DNA from: Hyalella azteca
Taxonomy: Eukaryota; Arthropoda; Malacostraca; Amphipoda; Hyalellidae
DNA length: 64,000 nt
NCBI RefSeq assembly: GCF_000764305.2
Contig: NW_025941473.1
Location: 56,984 to 120,983, forward strand
Direction of reading: 5' to 3'
The position numbers were made by a program, and so were the translations under genes. Shown here one piece after another: positions 48,235 to 60,389 of the stretch (positions are counted from its first letter, which is position 1; every line of letters begins with the position of its first letter). Under the pieces are notes generated by a model. It searched no databases and was not told the origin of the DNA. It worked only from the letters and a program-made list of their open reading frames with translations.

Positions 48235-49142
48235 AGTAGGAAGGAATAACATTAAAAAGCGAAGGCGAGTCATTTTGCCGAAAAAAGTGGTGCTTCGAAC
48301 AAGTGTTTAATAAAGGTGCCATGAATAAAACAAATATATTGGTATAAATATCACTGCCATAAAATCTTAAAATCTGTGTGCACTATTTTTAGTGCATTTT
48401 CTCATTTATGGAAAAAGGCGCTATTGTGCTCGCTATGTCCGTCCGTCTGTCTGTCCGTTTGTCCTTCCGTCTGTCTGTCTGTCCGTTTGTCTGTCCGTCC
48501 GTGACTTCACGTTTTCGTCGACGAAAAAATGCACTCTCTGTCACTCACTGCAGTGAGTATACTAAGTTATATTTTTTCCTAATTTTGGATTTACATCGAT
48601 GATAATGCGAATAAACTGAGGATCTTGATGGTGAGCAATTACTCAAGTCAGATGAATATCTAAAACTTTACGCCATTAATTTGAGTATTAGAGCTTAACG
48701 CGCTGAACTGAAGAGAAGTGTCAAAATATGGAGTTAAACCTTTGATAAACTACACAATTAAATAAAAAATAATATGAACTTTAAAAATACGTAAAACTTT
48801 ATTCAATCAACAGCGGCAATTATTCAGAGCAAGTTTGAAGAAGGTCAAATTAATAGAACGTATTTCTCTTCGACCTTCATCGTACAAGGCATCTGCCACA
48901 TTGTGTCATGAATTAAGTTTCAAATAAACGTCAATTTCAATCTGTTAATTTCGAAGTTCAATTTGGACATCGCTAACTGAACGCCTAACATAATCGACAC
49001 GATTTTACGAGACAATTCGATAACACATGATTCACAGCACGCTTTTCGTACCTGAATTTGAAGTAGCAAATAATTATTATGCACGAGAGGGAGCTGACCG
49101 CACAACTCAATTAAACTCAACAGACTTCGGTGATATGAAGCG
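48235..49142. repeat. 0.9-kb direct repeat, copy A
   Basis: From about 48235 the sequence matches 63280 onward in the same orientation over the whole length up to AGCG at 49142. The last 250 bases are the most alike, e.g. GATTTTACGAGACAATTCGA in both. It contains a ~170-base insertion (48391-48560) absent from the other copy. It has no coding frame and its ends are not of a recognised transposon class. Confidence 0.88.
48391..48560. mobile_element. foldback element with a GTCC/GTCT core, copy 1
   Basis: It starts TTAGTGCATTTTCTCATTTA and, after a (GTCC/GTCT)n tract, carries the inverted word GAAAAAATGCACT and then the perfect palindrome ACTCACTGCAGTGAGT (48543-48558). It interrupts direct-repeat copy A relative to copy B. 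A second copy is at 60267-60387. Confidence 0.7.
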
Positions 49143-49240
49143 ACGATTTCATCCGGCGGGCCGCGGGCCGGATGAAATTGTGTGGCGGGCCGGATGTGGC
49201 CCGCGGGCCATAGTTTGGAGACTCCTGCCATAGACGATTA
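49143..49240. mobile_element. GC-rich transposon end with hairpin
   Basis: It contains TTTCATCCGGC and GCCGGATGAAA flanking GGGCCGC (a perfect 11-bp stem), then GGCCGGATGTGGCCCGCGGG and CCATAGTTTGGAGACTCCTG. The GGCCCGCGGGCC...TAGTTTGGAGAC...CCTG pattern is that of widespread non-autonomous DNA transposons, probably hAT-type. Only one end is seen. It abuts the direct repeat exactly. Confidence 0.5.
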
Positions 49241-49244
49241 GGTT

Positions 49245-52200
49245 GTGGGTAAATAGTCAGCGGGTATTTGTAGAGTTGATTGGTAAATATAATGAAAAGA
49301 CATCAAAACTATGGCGTGAATTTGCATATATTTATTAGGCAAGTTGAAAATATTTTACAATTAATCTATCAAAATTTCGCCAACAAAAACGTGGAGAAAA
49401 GTGCCAGCAGAGATGGTAACCTCACATCTCAGCGATCCCAAGGCAATCAGGACGGCCAGAAATACGGTCCCAGCCTGCCGCAATAAAGCAGTGTTCCCGA
49501 CACTCGGGACTTCCTCTGCCACAGCCAACATTTCTATAGAAACAAGTCCCGGAGGTGCGCAATCAAGGGGATATCGCTGCTGATAGCTTTAAGTTCAAGT
49601 CGAAAGGCTGCTGAGTAAGGACGATTTGAAGTGTGAGTCATACCCGCTAGGTATAGATGGAATAGAGCAGTGCAGGATCGATCTTCCGAACCCAAGAATA
49701 GTTCATAGATATTAGTTAATATATCTAAGCTCATTTTTACTCTAAATAACATAATAATGACTGTTATTTTATTAACTGAAATAAAGTTACTGGAAGTGCG
49801 CTCGACACGCACGTATCATAGCGGACCAACGCACTAGCCAGAAAAGCTTCAGCCATAGCAGCAGTTTTCTTTCGCTTGATAAACTACGATATTTGAGAGA
49901 GGATTTTACCGGGGTTGATAACAAGAGATAAAATACGGTGGCTCCATGGTAAAAGTTAAAATAAATTCTGGACAAGACGTCGAGCTGTGTCACGTAGCTT
50001 GCTTGATACTAGAGGGAACTCTCATTTTTAATGAAATTATAATATAGAAGACTTTCAATATTACTACATTAAAGACTCCGTATTCATTGCGATAACTGAA
50101 AATGCGTACGTTTGAACTGGGAATTGTATTTGAAGTCTAAATTAATGGAGATCAATGCCAGATTGCGTCATTTTTATAAAAATATTGCGGCAACGTACTC
50201 ACGAGAATCCAGCGGATGTTTATTCAACAGTGATGATTTCTATAGAGGGTGGAAATGCTCTCATCGCCACGTGTTACTCCACGCAGTTCACTTACATTTA
50301 ATGACATCAGGATCGTATTAAGTATTAAGAAATAGAAGCAGGAGGGACGTTTACACGCCAACGACAAATTAAGTCTACATTCTAAGGTAAGTTATATTGA
50401 CTCTGCTAACAAATTAGTTATGATTGTAGTCTTGTACATTTTTCAAAGATTATAGCAGCACAAACTAGAGCCAATAGGTTCAATAGGCTTAATATGTGGG
50501 CTTAAAAATATTTTTACAACGAGAAAAAAGCTTGATCCGTCATTCATCTGGTTGTTTATGGAACTATTAAGAGAAACAAGCACCAATAAAACCGAAATAA
50601 AAGCACCCAACGCTCACTATGTTTACTTGCACTCTATGGATTTATCGCGACATGTGAGTAGAGGAGCAGTTTGGCTGTCACATTAAAGCTTATGCCATCA
50701 AAACTCAAAAAAAGACTTTAAGGCTGCAGCAAAGTATTCCCGATTTATTGGCACGTTTTGGGCCTCAATTCATGAAATTACATTACAATTTAATAAATAT
50801 AAATTCAGGATCTGATATTCATAATTCCATGTTTTTACATGACTTCAAAGTGAAATGGCAAGTAAAAATAAGAAATGTTGAACACTGCATCTATGGTAGG
50901 CATCGCCAAAGTTGAAACTTTTTTTATACTCAGTTAAAATCGAGAGGCAAATCAGAGACGGCTCGATATCAGACACTGTGTGGCTGCCAATACAGCGTCT
51001 TTATGGCAATATTTCGTGGAATTTCATCGATCTGGCAGTCAATGAACTGAACTCGCCGATGGACGGCAAACAACGGAGCTGCTGTCGAGTTACTGAGGCC
51101 ATCGATTGCCAGGGCTTCTTAGGGGCTGAAGATTCGCAGCACGGGGTTAAGATGTGCTGATGGAAGAAACTATATAAGGTTGTTTGACTAGTTATAACAA
51201 AAAGACAATTTCTTGTAGATTGAAGCAAGTATATGATTAAGTGCGAAGTGGAAAATAGGAAGATTTATTATACGGATTAAAGTACGAGCATTTACAGAGA
51301 AGAGTATGGGATTTACATAAATAGAGGAATATAAGTCTGTGATTTGAACATGGGAGCATGCATGTGGTAGGGCTTGCTGAAATATGGCTCGGAGATCTGA
51401 TTCAAGAAATCCGCAGGACCCAAAATAGCTATAGGATTCCATAGCACCGCAGCAGGGTAATAAATATTGAATGGCGTTTTAAAAGCTGCCAAATTTATGT
51501 TGGTCGTTTTTATAGAACTCGCTTTCCAAATTAACATGGTTATCAATGCTATTTTATCGGATAATAAAAGTAAAGACAGAAATTTGTATTGCCGGCTGAA
51601 TTAGCAGAAGAAGATCAGCTATTTACGCATCATCTTTGATTTTTTTGTCACGCGAGGTCGTCCAGCTAGCGTGCGTGTGACTCCTCTTTGAGCTGCCCTA
51701 CGAATCCCCCTTCGTAAGCGGACGAATCCCCCATGCAAATACCGGGAGCTTGTCTTGAGAAGTTAACGAGTGTTGCGTGGGATGCTTTCAAGTGTGAAAA
51801 GAATTTGTTTAATTAAAATGAACTGAGGCGAAAACCGGCAATATTTTTGATAATTTGAATTAGTTCGTCCACATGAAAGAAGTCTTCGCCCAGAAAATTG
51901 CAAACAATAATTTTAAATTTCAATGGAAGAATTAAGGATGAAACTCACCGCAGTACGAAACTGAGGTAGCGAAGCATGCAACGTTTGTCAGTATTAGTTG
52001 GATTGCAAGTTTTTATCAGCGGCTGCTCTAAATTCCCAGTAACGATATTCTTGAACTCCTCAATGCCTCCCAAGAGGTGATTTGAGGGAAATTCTTGAAA
52101 TTTAGGGATGTTAAAATAGGGAGAAAATAGAGCCTTGTGCCAAAAGCTCTCCTTAATTTTGAAAACTTCAGCGATTGAAGAAGATGTGCGTCGGAAGTAC

Positions 52201-54840
52201 AAGGATTTAATGGACACACATATTTTAGTTACAATATGGTACCTCGTCGCAGTATTTGATGAAGTTCTTATCAGTTGTGTCGCCATGGGAATGTTTGTGA
52301 CAAGTATATGCAGCGTGATTGAATAACATGCTCATTCAGAAAACCGTCTGTTGAAAATACGCCTAATATTTTCATACTTTCCCAGAAGCCGAAATTTCTA
52401 CATGAAAAATAATGTGTAACCGTCTCTTGAAACCTATACTCTATTTACAAAAAGGTATGATTCAAATACAAATCATTTAAATTAATTCACAATCGAATTA
52501 TATAATCTTATTTTCCACGGTTAATTATAGTCGGTTAGTGTTATGGTTAGAGTCCATGAAGAACGGACTCCATAGAAAGTCCATGTCGGTTAGTTTAGGA
52601 GGTTATGGACTTTCTAGCTTAAGACAAAAACTGCAATTCTATGGTAAGCTAAAATTTCCGAGCATCAAGTTGAATAAATAATGTATTATTGTGCGTAACT
52701 TGAGATGATACAATATGAAGACGTCGCATTGTGCGCGCGGTTGACTTACGTAGACAAGCATCACTTCGTCCACCGCAGTCAAGATCCGACCTCCTGAGCT
52801 CTGATGAACTTTGAAGACTGCTGCAACTTGGGCCGTAAGTTACTCATTGGTATCCAAACATCAAGTCCATAACCGCAGGAGAATTGGCTGACTTAAAGAG
52901 CCCGGAAAAAGATTTGGCCACAAGACGAGGAAATGGAATTTAAAAATTAAGAATTTTTTGCAGAAATAAATGTGAAAATAGGTTCGGACAGGTTGTATTG
53001 GTGGTAACATTTTTCTGTCCCAGCTTTAAAACTTCATTATCTTATTTATAATTATCAGTGGAGCTGAATGTAAAATTAATAAAGGAGCTAATAGCTTTAA
53101 GGTGCTGTATGAGGACCGTCATAACATGGCTCCCTAGCCGCTCCAGCAGCTCCGACAAAAGTAAGTCCCAGAGCTCTCCCTGCGGCCGCGAAGATCTCTG
53201 CTTTGATCGAACTGATTGCTTCGTAAAGCGAACGGGACTCTGGCGCGGCTTCAATACGCAATGTTCGAGTCCATTTATAAGGAGACTGGGTATTTTGAAG
53301 ATCCAATTTGCATTATTGTTCTTTTGCTGTAGGTAAAATATGAACAAGTGGTGTCATTATTCAGAAGTTACTTTAGTGTTGATTTTTCTAAGCAATTTTG
53401 CTGTAGAAGTATTGTGCGTCCTAAACAGAAAATTACGGCGTAATACCAGGAATACTGAGATTTATCAGTAATCTCTCATTAAAAATTATTAACGAAGCAC
53501 GCATTGCATGTATGTATTGCTAGAACTAAGAATAAGATTCGGTTCGAGAGGTCATGTCAGGTAAAAAAAACTACCTTCGAGTGAAAGTTATGCATAAATG
53601 TCAACCGATATCAAAAAGTACTCAAAGCAAGACATATATCTTCGCGTGGAGCGAATGAAACATCAATCTCTCTACCGCCCTGCGCATCCTATCTAATTCA
53701 ACATAACAAGACTGAAACAAATCGGAGCATCATTTAACTGGAGGTGGGTGAGTGGAAATGCGGAGGAACTTACATACAAAGATATCTGTGCTGAATGCGA
53801 ATGACTCACGACACTTGATGAATTTTACATTTAGAGCACCTAAGTAACGAATTTACCGAGTACTTTTTATAAGAATAACAAATACTCAGAAAATACCATT
53901 TGTGAAAGTGACATAAAAACTCATCAACTTTTTGCTCATTGGTGTTGGATGAAATCAACTTTTGGCAGGGCAAAAGTCAATAACTCGATAAGGGGTCATA
54001 AATACGCATAACTAGAAACTAAACCTGCTGTCTTGTGGCGACAAATAAAAAATCATGCAATATGAAGTAAAGTTTGTAATTCAAAAAGCTAGTCATAGTT
54101 TGAAAAGGTCACTGAGTCGAATCTAATGATGTATAACACAAGACTTCACCATGGGCGCTTTGCCCCGTGACACGCGTGGGCCCGTTGCCCCCACTAGGTA
54201 TCATTTCAATTTATATCGTGTCAACATTTTATTTTAAAAGCTAAAAGTCTAAACTTGGTCTCAAAATTATCCCTATAAATATTACTTTGAAAAAATAATT
54301 CAAAGTAATTTCAAAATCTTCATCTATAGTAATGGAAAAAAACTTTATTTAGCGGCAAAAAAATTTTTATCTGGACTAAAACAGTTATTCGCAAAGAACT
54401 TAATAACGCAAACACTTAGCAAAACGTAAATCCGTACACTTCATCCCAGTGAAACTGTCGACCGGCGGTAGAGAACACGGACCAATATCTGCCATACTTA
54501 GCGAGAAACCCGCTATGGGCCCATGACCCGCAGTGGGCTCGCTGCCCCATGTTACCCTACGTTGAAGATAGCAAGCGCATCGGTTTGTTCTTAGGTTAAT
54601 TATTTTAAATCAAATAAAGTGAATTTGGGTGTCAATAAATTTATTTATGGTATTTTTAAGTTTAGGTGAATTATGCACTGAATACGGGATGATTCACAGG
54701 AACTTCCTGTTTTGTATTTCGCGCCAAGCAGCCAGATGTAGTAGGAAAAAGCAAGAAGTATTTCATGTAAAAGACAAGGTCATGAAGTTTTGTTTCCTGT
54801 CCAGTCAGTTGTCACTTTGCATTGGACAAGTGAGCTGCTT
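49245..54840. other. no supported gene
   Basis: A GC-richer patch at 53100-53300 is open on three frames and has a GTAAGT at 53161, but no family is recognised. 54150-54200 and 54505-54560 share a TGGGCNCGNTGCCCC motif, probably pieces of an unidentified repeat. The rest is AT-rich with overlapping chance frames. Confidence 0.5.
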
Positions 54841-54900
54841 GCGTTTGCTGTAGAGGCCGTACAATTATCTTCTACAAGGCCGTACAATTATCGTCTTCTA

Positions 54901-55198
54901 ATGGCCGTACAATTATCGCTACCTGACGAGCATTATGTACTTGATCGGTGCCGGATGCTTCCTTCAGGTCGGGTTCCTGATCGGAAATCGATTGTTGCGT
55001 GGGTGAACACGTTTGGGGCAAGTTATCTTAAATCAATTGCATACAATCCAAGGACTCTACCTCATTTGGAGAACAGCATATGACAAGCCATTGCAAACAT
55101 ACCCGTCAATACGTGAACGGAACTTCAAAACTCGACTAACTGAATGCATTGACAATGGAGGTCATCATTTGTCCAGTTTCATCTTTAAGACAAAATGA
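54901..55198 (+). pseudogene. internally deleted transposase remnant
   Basis: The first frame (54901-55083) contains SGRVPDRKSIVAWVNTF, like the second half of the helix-turn-helix domain (DUF4817-type) at the N-terminus of arthropod mariner-like transposases. The next frame (to a TGA at 55196-55198) ends NFKTRLTECIDNGGHHLSSF, like the extreme C-terminus of the same proteins. The catalytic middle is missing and the frame changes between the two pieces. Three copies of GGCCGTACAATTATC spaced ~24 bp lie at 54855-54920. Confidence 0.6.
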
Positions 55199-55199
55199 T

Positions 55200-56325
55200 A
55201 AAAAAATCAGGTAATATCTTTTTCAATAAAATTTATTTTGTAATGATATCTTCACTAGTTATTTTCTTATTGAGTTTTTAAATCAGGAAATTTTCGTGAA
55301 TCACCCTTCACTTACTATTAATAACCCACAAGACAAACTACGTTGAAACCACGTTCAATCAACGTTGATTCAACGCCGTTTGCCGGTTGGGAGGCAGCGA
55401 GAAGCTTTGAAGAATAGCGAGTTAGAAAAGCGTAGGAAATTGTCATCCCAAAAGCTCGCATGGTCGAAGGTTTCGTGGGGGCTGGTGCTCGTGCTGGAAT
55501 TCGTCCGCTTCAGAGAAAATCAGATTATGTCAGAGCGCACCGGCCTCAAAACAACATAACTCTGCGAATCCAGCACAACACCGAGCCACAACTATACCGC
55601 ACAACACTCAACTTCTTCATTAGCTCTGGCAGGAGATGCGTCGTTAGTTTTCCGAAAAAATTCACGAACCAAGTACCGTAAGCAAAATTTTCCTTGTTTC
55701 GAGAGATGCCACGTTCAGTCATGGCAGTGTTAAGTTTCCATTCCAGCAGTGAGTGAACGCAGCCACGCTGACCAGTCATTGTATTTGGAACGTCAGAGAA
55801 GATAAGTGAGATTAATTTGCTCGAACATTTGCTGCAGAGGGAATAATTTTCCAGGTATAATCACGCGCAATGCAGGAAGCTTCTCATGTACCAGAATACT
55901 AGCACCAGGTATTGAACAGTATTTGCTTATGGCGTTCGGATTTAATATTTTACAGATCATGCGCTCGTGAGATGCTGCAGCAACCACAGAATTTCCATAG
56001 CTAATTAATATGATGATATGATGAAAAAATTACACAAAAATTTGAAACCATTTATTTGTTAATTTTGAAACTGGTAAATAATTTTTTGGAATCCATAAAT
56101 AGAACTCCATGAAATGTTACTTGATTGCCCTCAATAATAAATGCCTCAATAAATAGCCTCTAGATGGTGACGTTTTTCAAATTTGTTCAGTCTTGTTTCG
56201 ATTTCTTGTTAGTTGCATTTTAACTGCAAAGTCCCCGCACCCTTGGTTGAACATTTTACTGTCGCGCAAGCTTCGTATTTCGTCGCACCAACTTCACCTT
56301 TTGTGGCATCAGCTTCACCGCTTGA
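55200..56325. other. no supported gene; dyad-rich patch at 55340-55375
   Basis: TACGTTGAAACCACGTTCAA followed by TCAACGTTGATTCAACG forms nested dyads around AACGTT, a pattern common in short animal repeats. 55393-55680 is open in two plus frames with no recognised product. Confidence 0.45.
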
Positions 56326-56328
56326 GGG

Positions 56329-56546
56329 TTAACCCTATACCGCGTGACATGAGTAACCGGAGCAATATTGTCACGCGCCTACTTCCCAAAAAAGGATACG
56401 TTCTAGTGAGCGCAAAATGACTTGCACTGATGGTTGCAGCCACGTACAACTTTAAAATGTTCTCTGTTGCATACAAACGTCCTCAGGTTGTTACATTACT
56501 CAAAAATTATGTTCCCAGAGAGTGACATACGGCAGTAGAGGGTTAA
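56329..56546. mobile_element. piggyBac-type TTAA MITE, 218 bp
   Basis: TTAA at 56329 is followed by CCCTATACCGCGTGACATGA. Read from the other side, TTAA (56543-56546) is followed by CCCTCTACTGCCGTATGTCA. 9 of the first 11 positions after TTAA agree. Flanking TTAA on both sides and no coding capacity fit a non-autonomous piggyBac-type element. Confidence 0.6.
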
Positions 56547-56549
56547 CAA

Positions 56550-57515
56550 TGAAGGGTTTTTATCTAAGTTTGTGGACTTCAAAACTTTTTCTACTCCACC
56601 GTAAATCCGCGTTAAAGTGGTACATGATCGGAATCGTACGTAATTTATGCAAAAGGGTAATTTTCTTCGTGAAATGAAGACTATAACGATAAACCACCGA
56701 CAAAACACAAGGATACAAACTGACGATGGGGGATAAAAAAAGGCTGCCACGAATCCGGGGAGGAGTGCTTCTGAAACTCGGAACTCGTTCTTTATGGGAC
56801 TTTTGACGAGCAACTCCGCATCCCAAATTTTTGTGTTTGATATAAACTTCGTGACGGAGTGAAGAAAAAATGTAGCAAGAGTGGCATTTTACCTCAGCAG
56901 TGAAAGAAAAACTCTTGAGAGTTTGAAACAATGGAAAAAATATGTTGACAGGAGAGCGAAAAAGACACCATAGAGAAAGGGCGAACGAATAGAAAGAAGT
57001 GAGATGAAAGAGAAACGACGAGAGAGTTAATTTAATGAGTTAATGTATTTAATACAGACAATCTGAAACTTAGGAGGAAAAAGTCCTGGACAATTTCTCG
57101 TCGTGAATCCGTCAAATCAAGCTCTTGTATCAGCATTACTTCTGATCTTCTGTATCTGACAGAATGCTTGGTCAACATCTAATAATTTTATAGAAAATAT
57201 GAAGGCTGTTGTCAAAGTTTAACATTTCATTGCCATAAATCGGATCAAAAAGCAATATCTATAACATCAGGAGATGCCATCTTGTAAATTGGCAGGCAAT
57301 TAACATCTAAGCGCCACTAGAAATGACAGTCCTTATATGATAAAGCTATGGAAAAATATATGTTCAGACTTGAAATGCCTAGCACCATATCGAACCCGGT
57401 GGAAGTCTAGTAGCTACTTCAAACTATCGTCAGTCATGAAAAGATCCGGTCAAATGACACAATATTAGATCTTCTGTGAACAAGGCACGAAAAGGAAAAG
57501 AATCGGCAACAGGCC
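56550..57515. other. no supported gene
   Basis: Overlapping minus-strand frames at 56496-56931 show no domain. The remainder is AT-rich. Confidence 0.5.
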
Positions 57516-57517
57516 AC

Positions 57518-57518
57518 N
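57518..57518. other. single N beside a microsatellite
   Basis: One undetermined base four bases before the TATGT tract, probably an assembly join. Confidence 0.7.
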
Positions 57519-57521
57519 CAC

Positions 57522-57612
57522 TATGTTATGTTATGTTATGTTATGTTATGTTATGTTATGTTATGTTATGTTATGTTATGTTATGTTATGTTATGTTATG
57601 TTATGTTATGTT
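57522..57612. repeat. (TATGT)n microsatellite, about 18 units
   Basis: Perfect pentanucleotide tract. Because five is prime to three it stays open in the plus-strand frames, giving a spurious ORF. Confidence 0.98.
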
Positions 57613-57614
57613 AA

Positions 57615-58090
57615 ATGCGGCTTCTATCAGCAACGTTGCAGCGCAGCGGGGACCCACCAGCGCATTCATGGAGAAATGCAGCTGAAGATATGAATACATG
57701 GTTATTTTGCACTCACGTCCGAACATATTCAGTGACTTAATTCTCAGCTTGAGTGCAAATAAAAGTATGATAGTTTGCATTAAAACAGAATAGAATTCGA
57801 GTTCATTAGTTTTAAATTGCACACGTTTCGTGACATCGGCCTCTACATTCGTTGAAGGCAGCGAGGGCATGATAAGTAGAGTGGTATCACGCGAAAACCT
57901 TCTGAGTGAGCAAAAATCAAAATTTTTAACCAGCATTCCCTGAGAAGTTTGTCTTACTTTCAAAAGTTTGGCATAACTTGCTTTCTTGAAGACGAGCCAA
58001 AGCTCAGCCTGCCTGCAGTGACGCTTGACCTGCTAGAAGATTTAGCGTTGTGCGGGGGCGAAAAGTTGTGCACCTTTGGGTGTTTAGTGA
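57615..58090. other. no supported gene
   Basis: A minus frame of 120 codons at 57601-57963 starts in mixed sequence and has no domain. Confidence 0.5.
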
Positions 58091-58092
58091 AG

Positions 58093-58172
58093 ATTTGATA
58101 TACTTATTTGATATACTTATTGATATACTTATTTGATATACTTATTTGATGTACTCATTATATACTTATTTA
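58093..58172. repeat. AT-rich short tandem repeat (GATATACTTATTT)
   Basis: Five to six imperfect 15-16-bp units of TTGATATACTTATT. Confidence 0.85.
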
Positions 58173-58438
58173 CTTTCCGGACGTTCTTTAAAAAAATATT
58201 CTGTATACAGCAACTTTGTAGGATTGTTTCTAGTTCAAACATGAATTCAAGTAGAGGCCTAAATTTTAATGTACAAAATTATATATATGAAATGAAAAAT
58301 ATACTCGTAATCATTAATTCCAAGAAAATAATTACAGCCATCTTGCCAATTCTCGTTAAAATCATTCTATTATAGTTGCCAACTCAGGCGAGCAGCTCAA
58401 TTAATAGAGTTTATTAAAAAATTATACCCTCACATTTA

Positions 58439-58492
58439 CAAGCGTTACTTGTTTCCAGGGAGCGTTTGTTTCAAGCTTTACTTGTTTCCAGT
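58439..58492. repeat. isolated copy of the 33-bp minisatellite
   Basis: About 1.6 units (CAAGCGTTACTTGTTTCCAG then GGAGCGTTTGTTTCAAGC) matching the array at 33726-34035, 24.4 kb away and in its forward orientation. Confidence 0.92.
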
Positions 58493-58499
58493 CATGTTT

Positions 58500-60262
58500 G
58501 GAAAATATTTGCTCACTTGACCAAGCACGACCCTTCCTGTAACTGAATTCCATTCAAAGTGGCTGCGAGTCAGCGGTCACGGCAATGTCCGCATTATTTC
58601 GAAGCAGACTTTTTAATGCCTGAAATGTTCTACTGCAAGAAAAGTAGCCTGAAGTTGACTGAACAGAAAGAACAACAAGCGAATAGACGTGCGCCGCTCC
58701 ATCGACCTGACAGGCTCTACTCGATCGATGATTGATGAATTTTATCCCCCGTGCTGAATTTTATCCCCCTAACTGCTTCTAGTTTGCGGTATAAAACAAT
58801 GAAAAATTATTGGCCTCTAACCCAAATGAAGTATCAATAAATTTGTTCTCACACGAACTGAGCAAATTGAAGCACACAGTATATCGCGTTCATATCATAA
58901 ATTGCGATGGGTTATAGATTTTCTTTGTTTCTGAAAGTTTTAAATGGAGTGTTGATGACTATATGGAACGTGTTAGGATACTTGTAATGTTATTATAGTA
59001 CTATATTGTACGGAAACGTGTATACTTGTAATATTCCTGTGTCTCCCGCGGGTGGACTGAGCACTTCTCCATTTTGACTGAGCAGTGCAAGCAGAATTGT
59101 TGTAGTAATGATGTAAGTAAAAATGGAATGGATGTTAATGTTTTGGGGATTTTACAATAACATGAGTTAAAGCTATGAATATAAATATATAATCATAATG
59201 TGAGTCTATTCAAGTGTAAAAGTATCGTGTAATAGAATAGAATTATTAGAAAGTGGTAATTATAAAAGTTTGGGCGCAAAGACGTGATATGACTCTCAAG
59301 GTCCTTAGTAAAATGTATTAAAAGGAACATTAATATTAGAGGTTCTAAATCACGGAGACGTGACCTCGTGTAGGCATGCTTTGTACCTGTCCTTATCCGT
59401 CATATACCATCACCAAAGTATGTGTTCATCACCGAGTCCTATTCCATTTGTTTGCCGATGTCAGTTTCAACTTCACGTTGATCGCTAGGCATGCAATTAA
59501 CTAATTAACTTCAGAAACTGCAATAAACGTTTTGCCGAGAATCAAAACACTTGCGTTAGAGAAAGGCAATAGTGCTAACTCTGCAGCACAAAAGAATGCA
59601 CGAGGAAATTCCAGGATTCACTAAAAAATTCTTCACTAAAATAAAATCCTATCCAGTCTGGGTCTAGTGTCTATGAAAGTTCAGTCTTGGAAAAGTACTT
59701 CTTCTCTAAAACTTGTTCATGAAAACATAAGCCGACAAAATTTTAACCTCCGTTTTAAACTTTCCTCGTGTACCCATGTCCGAACTTCCTCGAGTTTGTA
59801 GGAGCGTCGTTCATTTTTAGTATTTTAAATACATTGGCGAAAGTAAAGATGAAGGCAATTTGCGAAGAAACTGTAAAATCATGTATAGAAAACCGCAGCT
59901 CTCAACTTCGTATGATATTTTAAAAGTTTCGTTCCAACGTACGTATATCCACGTGGGACTGCTTTCGTGCTAAACTTGAGATGTCCATAAAACGAAGCTA
60001 TTTTTATAATCAATGATTAACTTATCCAACTCATTTACCGGTTGCTATAATTCTAATCAATGAGTAGTTTGTTTTTCTCAAAGTGCATCTACAACTGTAA
60101 TCAGTGATTAGCATATCCTTCACTTGCAAAAGAGGCTACAGCTATTTCACTGGATGACTTTAATGGCAACTATGTAGGACTGTAATAAACGATTAACTTG
60201 TCCTAACATAAATGGAGTTGTAACTATAATCAATTAATGAAATATTGGAAACAAATTGAGTT
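58500..60262. other. no supported gene
   Basis: AT-rich sequence without long frames on either strand. No transposon ends recognised. Confidence 0.6.
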
Positions 60263-60266
60263 TTTT

Positions 60267-60387
60267 AGCGCATTTTCTCATTTATGGAAAAAGGCGCTAT
60301 TGTGCTCATCATGTCCGTCCGTCCGTCCGTGACTTCACGTTATCGTCGAGGAGAAAATGCGTTTCTGTCACTCACTGCAGTGAGTAC
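60267..60387. mobile_element. foldback element with a GTCC core, copy 2
   Basis: It starts TTAGCGCATTTTCTCATTTA. The core is four GTCC units. Inverted GAGAAAATGCG and the palindrome ACTCACTGCAGTGAGT (60370-60385) follow. It is shorter than copy 1 (48391-48560) mainly in the GTCC/GTCT tract. Both follow a T run ending TTTTTAG. Confidence 0.7.
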
Positions 60388-60389
60388 TG

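Noticed and set aside
48408..48602. ORF with Ser/Val/Arg/Leu repeats (SVRLSVRLS)
   Set aside because: Translation of the GTCC/GTCT tract inside the foldback element.
51945..52286. Minus-strand frame ending SFVLR before CG-GTGAGT, in the right phase to join the globin exon (LFERN...)
   Set aside because: The phase and the junction fit B12.2, but the frame lacks the conserved Trp and A-helix pattern and lies 29 kb away. It was found by looking for phase-2 donors, so chance is likely.
53042..53347. GC-richer patch open in three frames with GELWDLLLSELLERLGSHVM on the minus strand, loosely like a globin A-B helix
   Set aside because: No donor in the required phase, the plus strand has its own GTAAGT, and the alternative minus frame looks equally coding-like.
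57476..57685. ORF with repeated LCYVM units
   Set aside because: Arises from the TATGT microsatellite and runs through an N.
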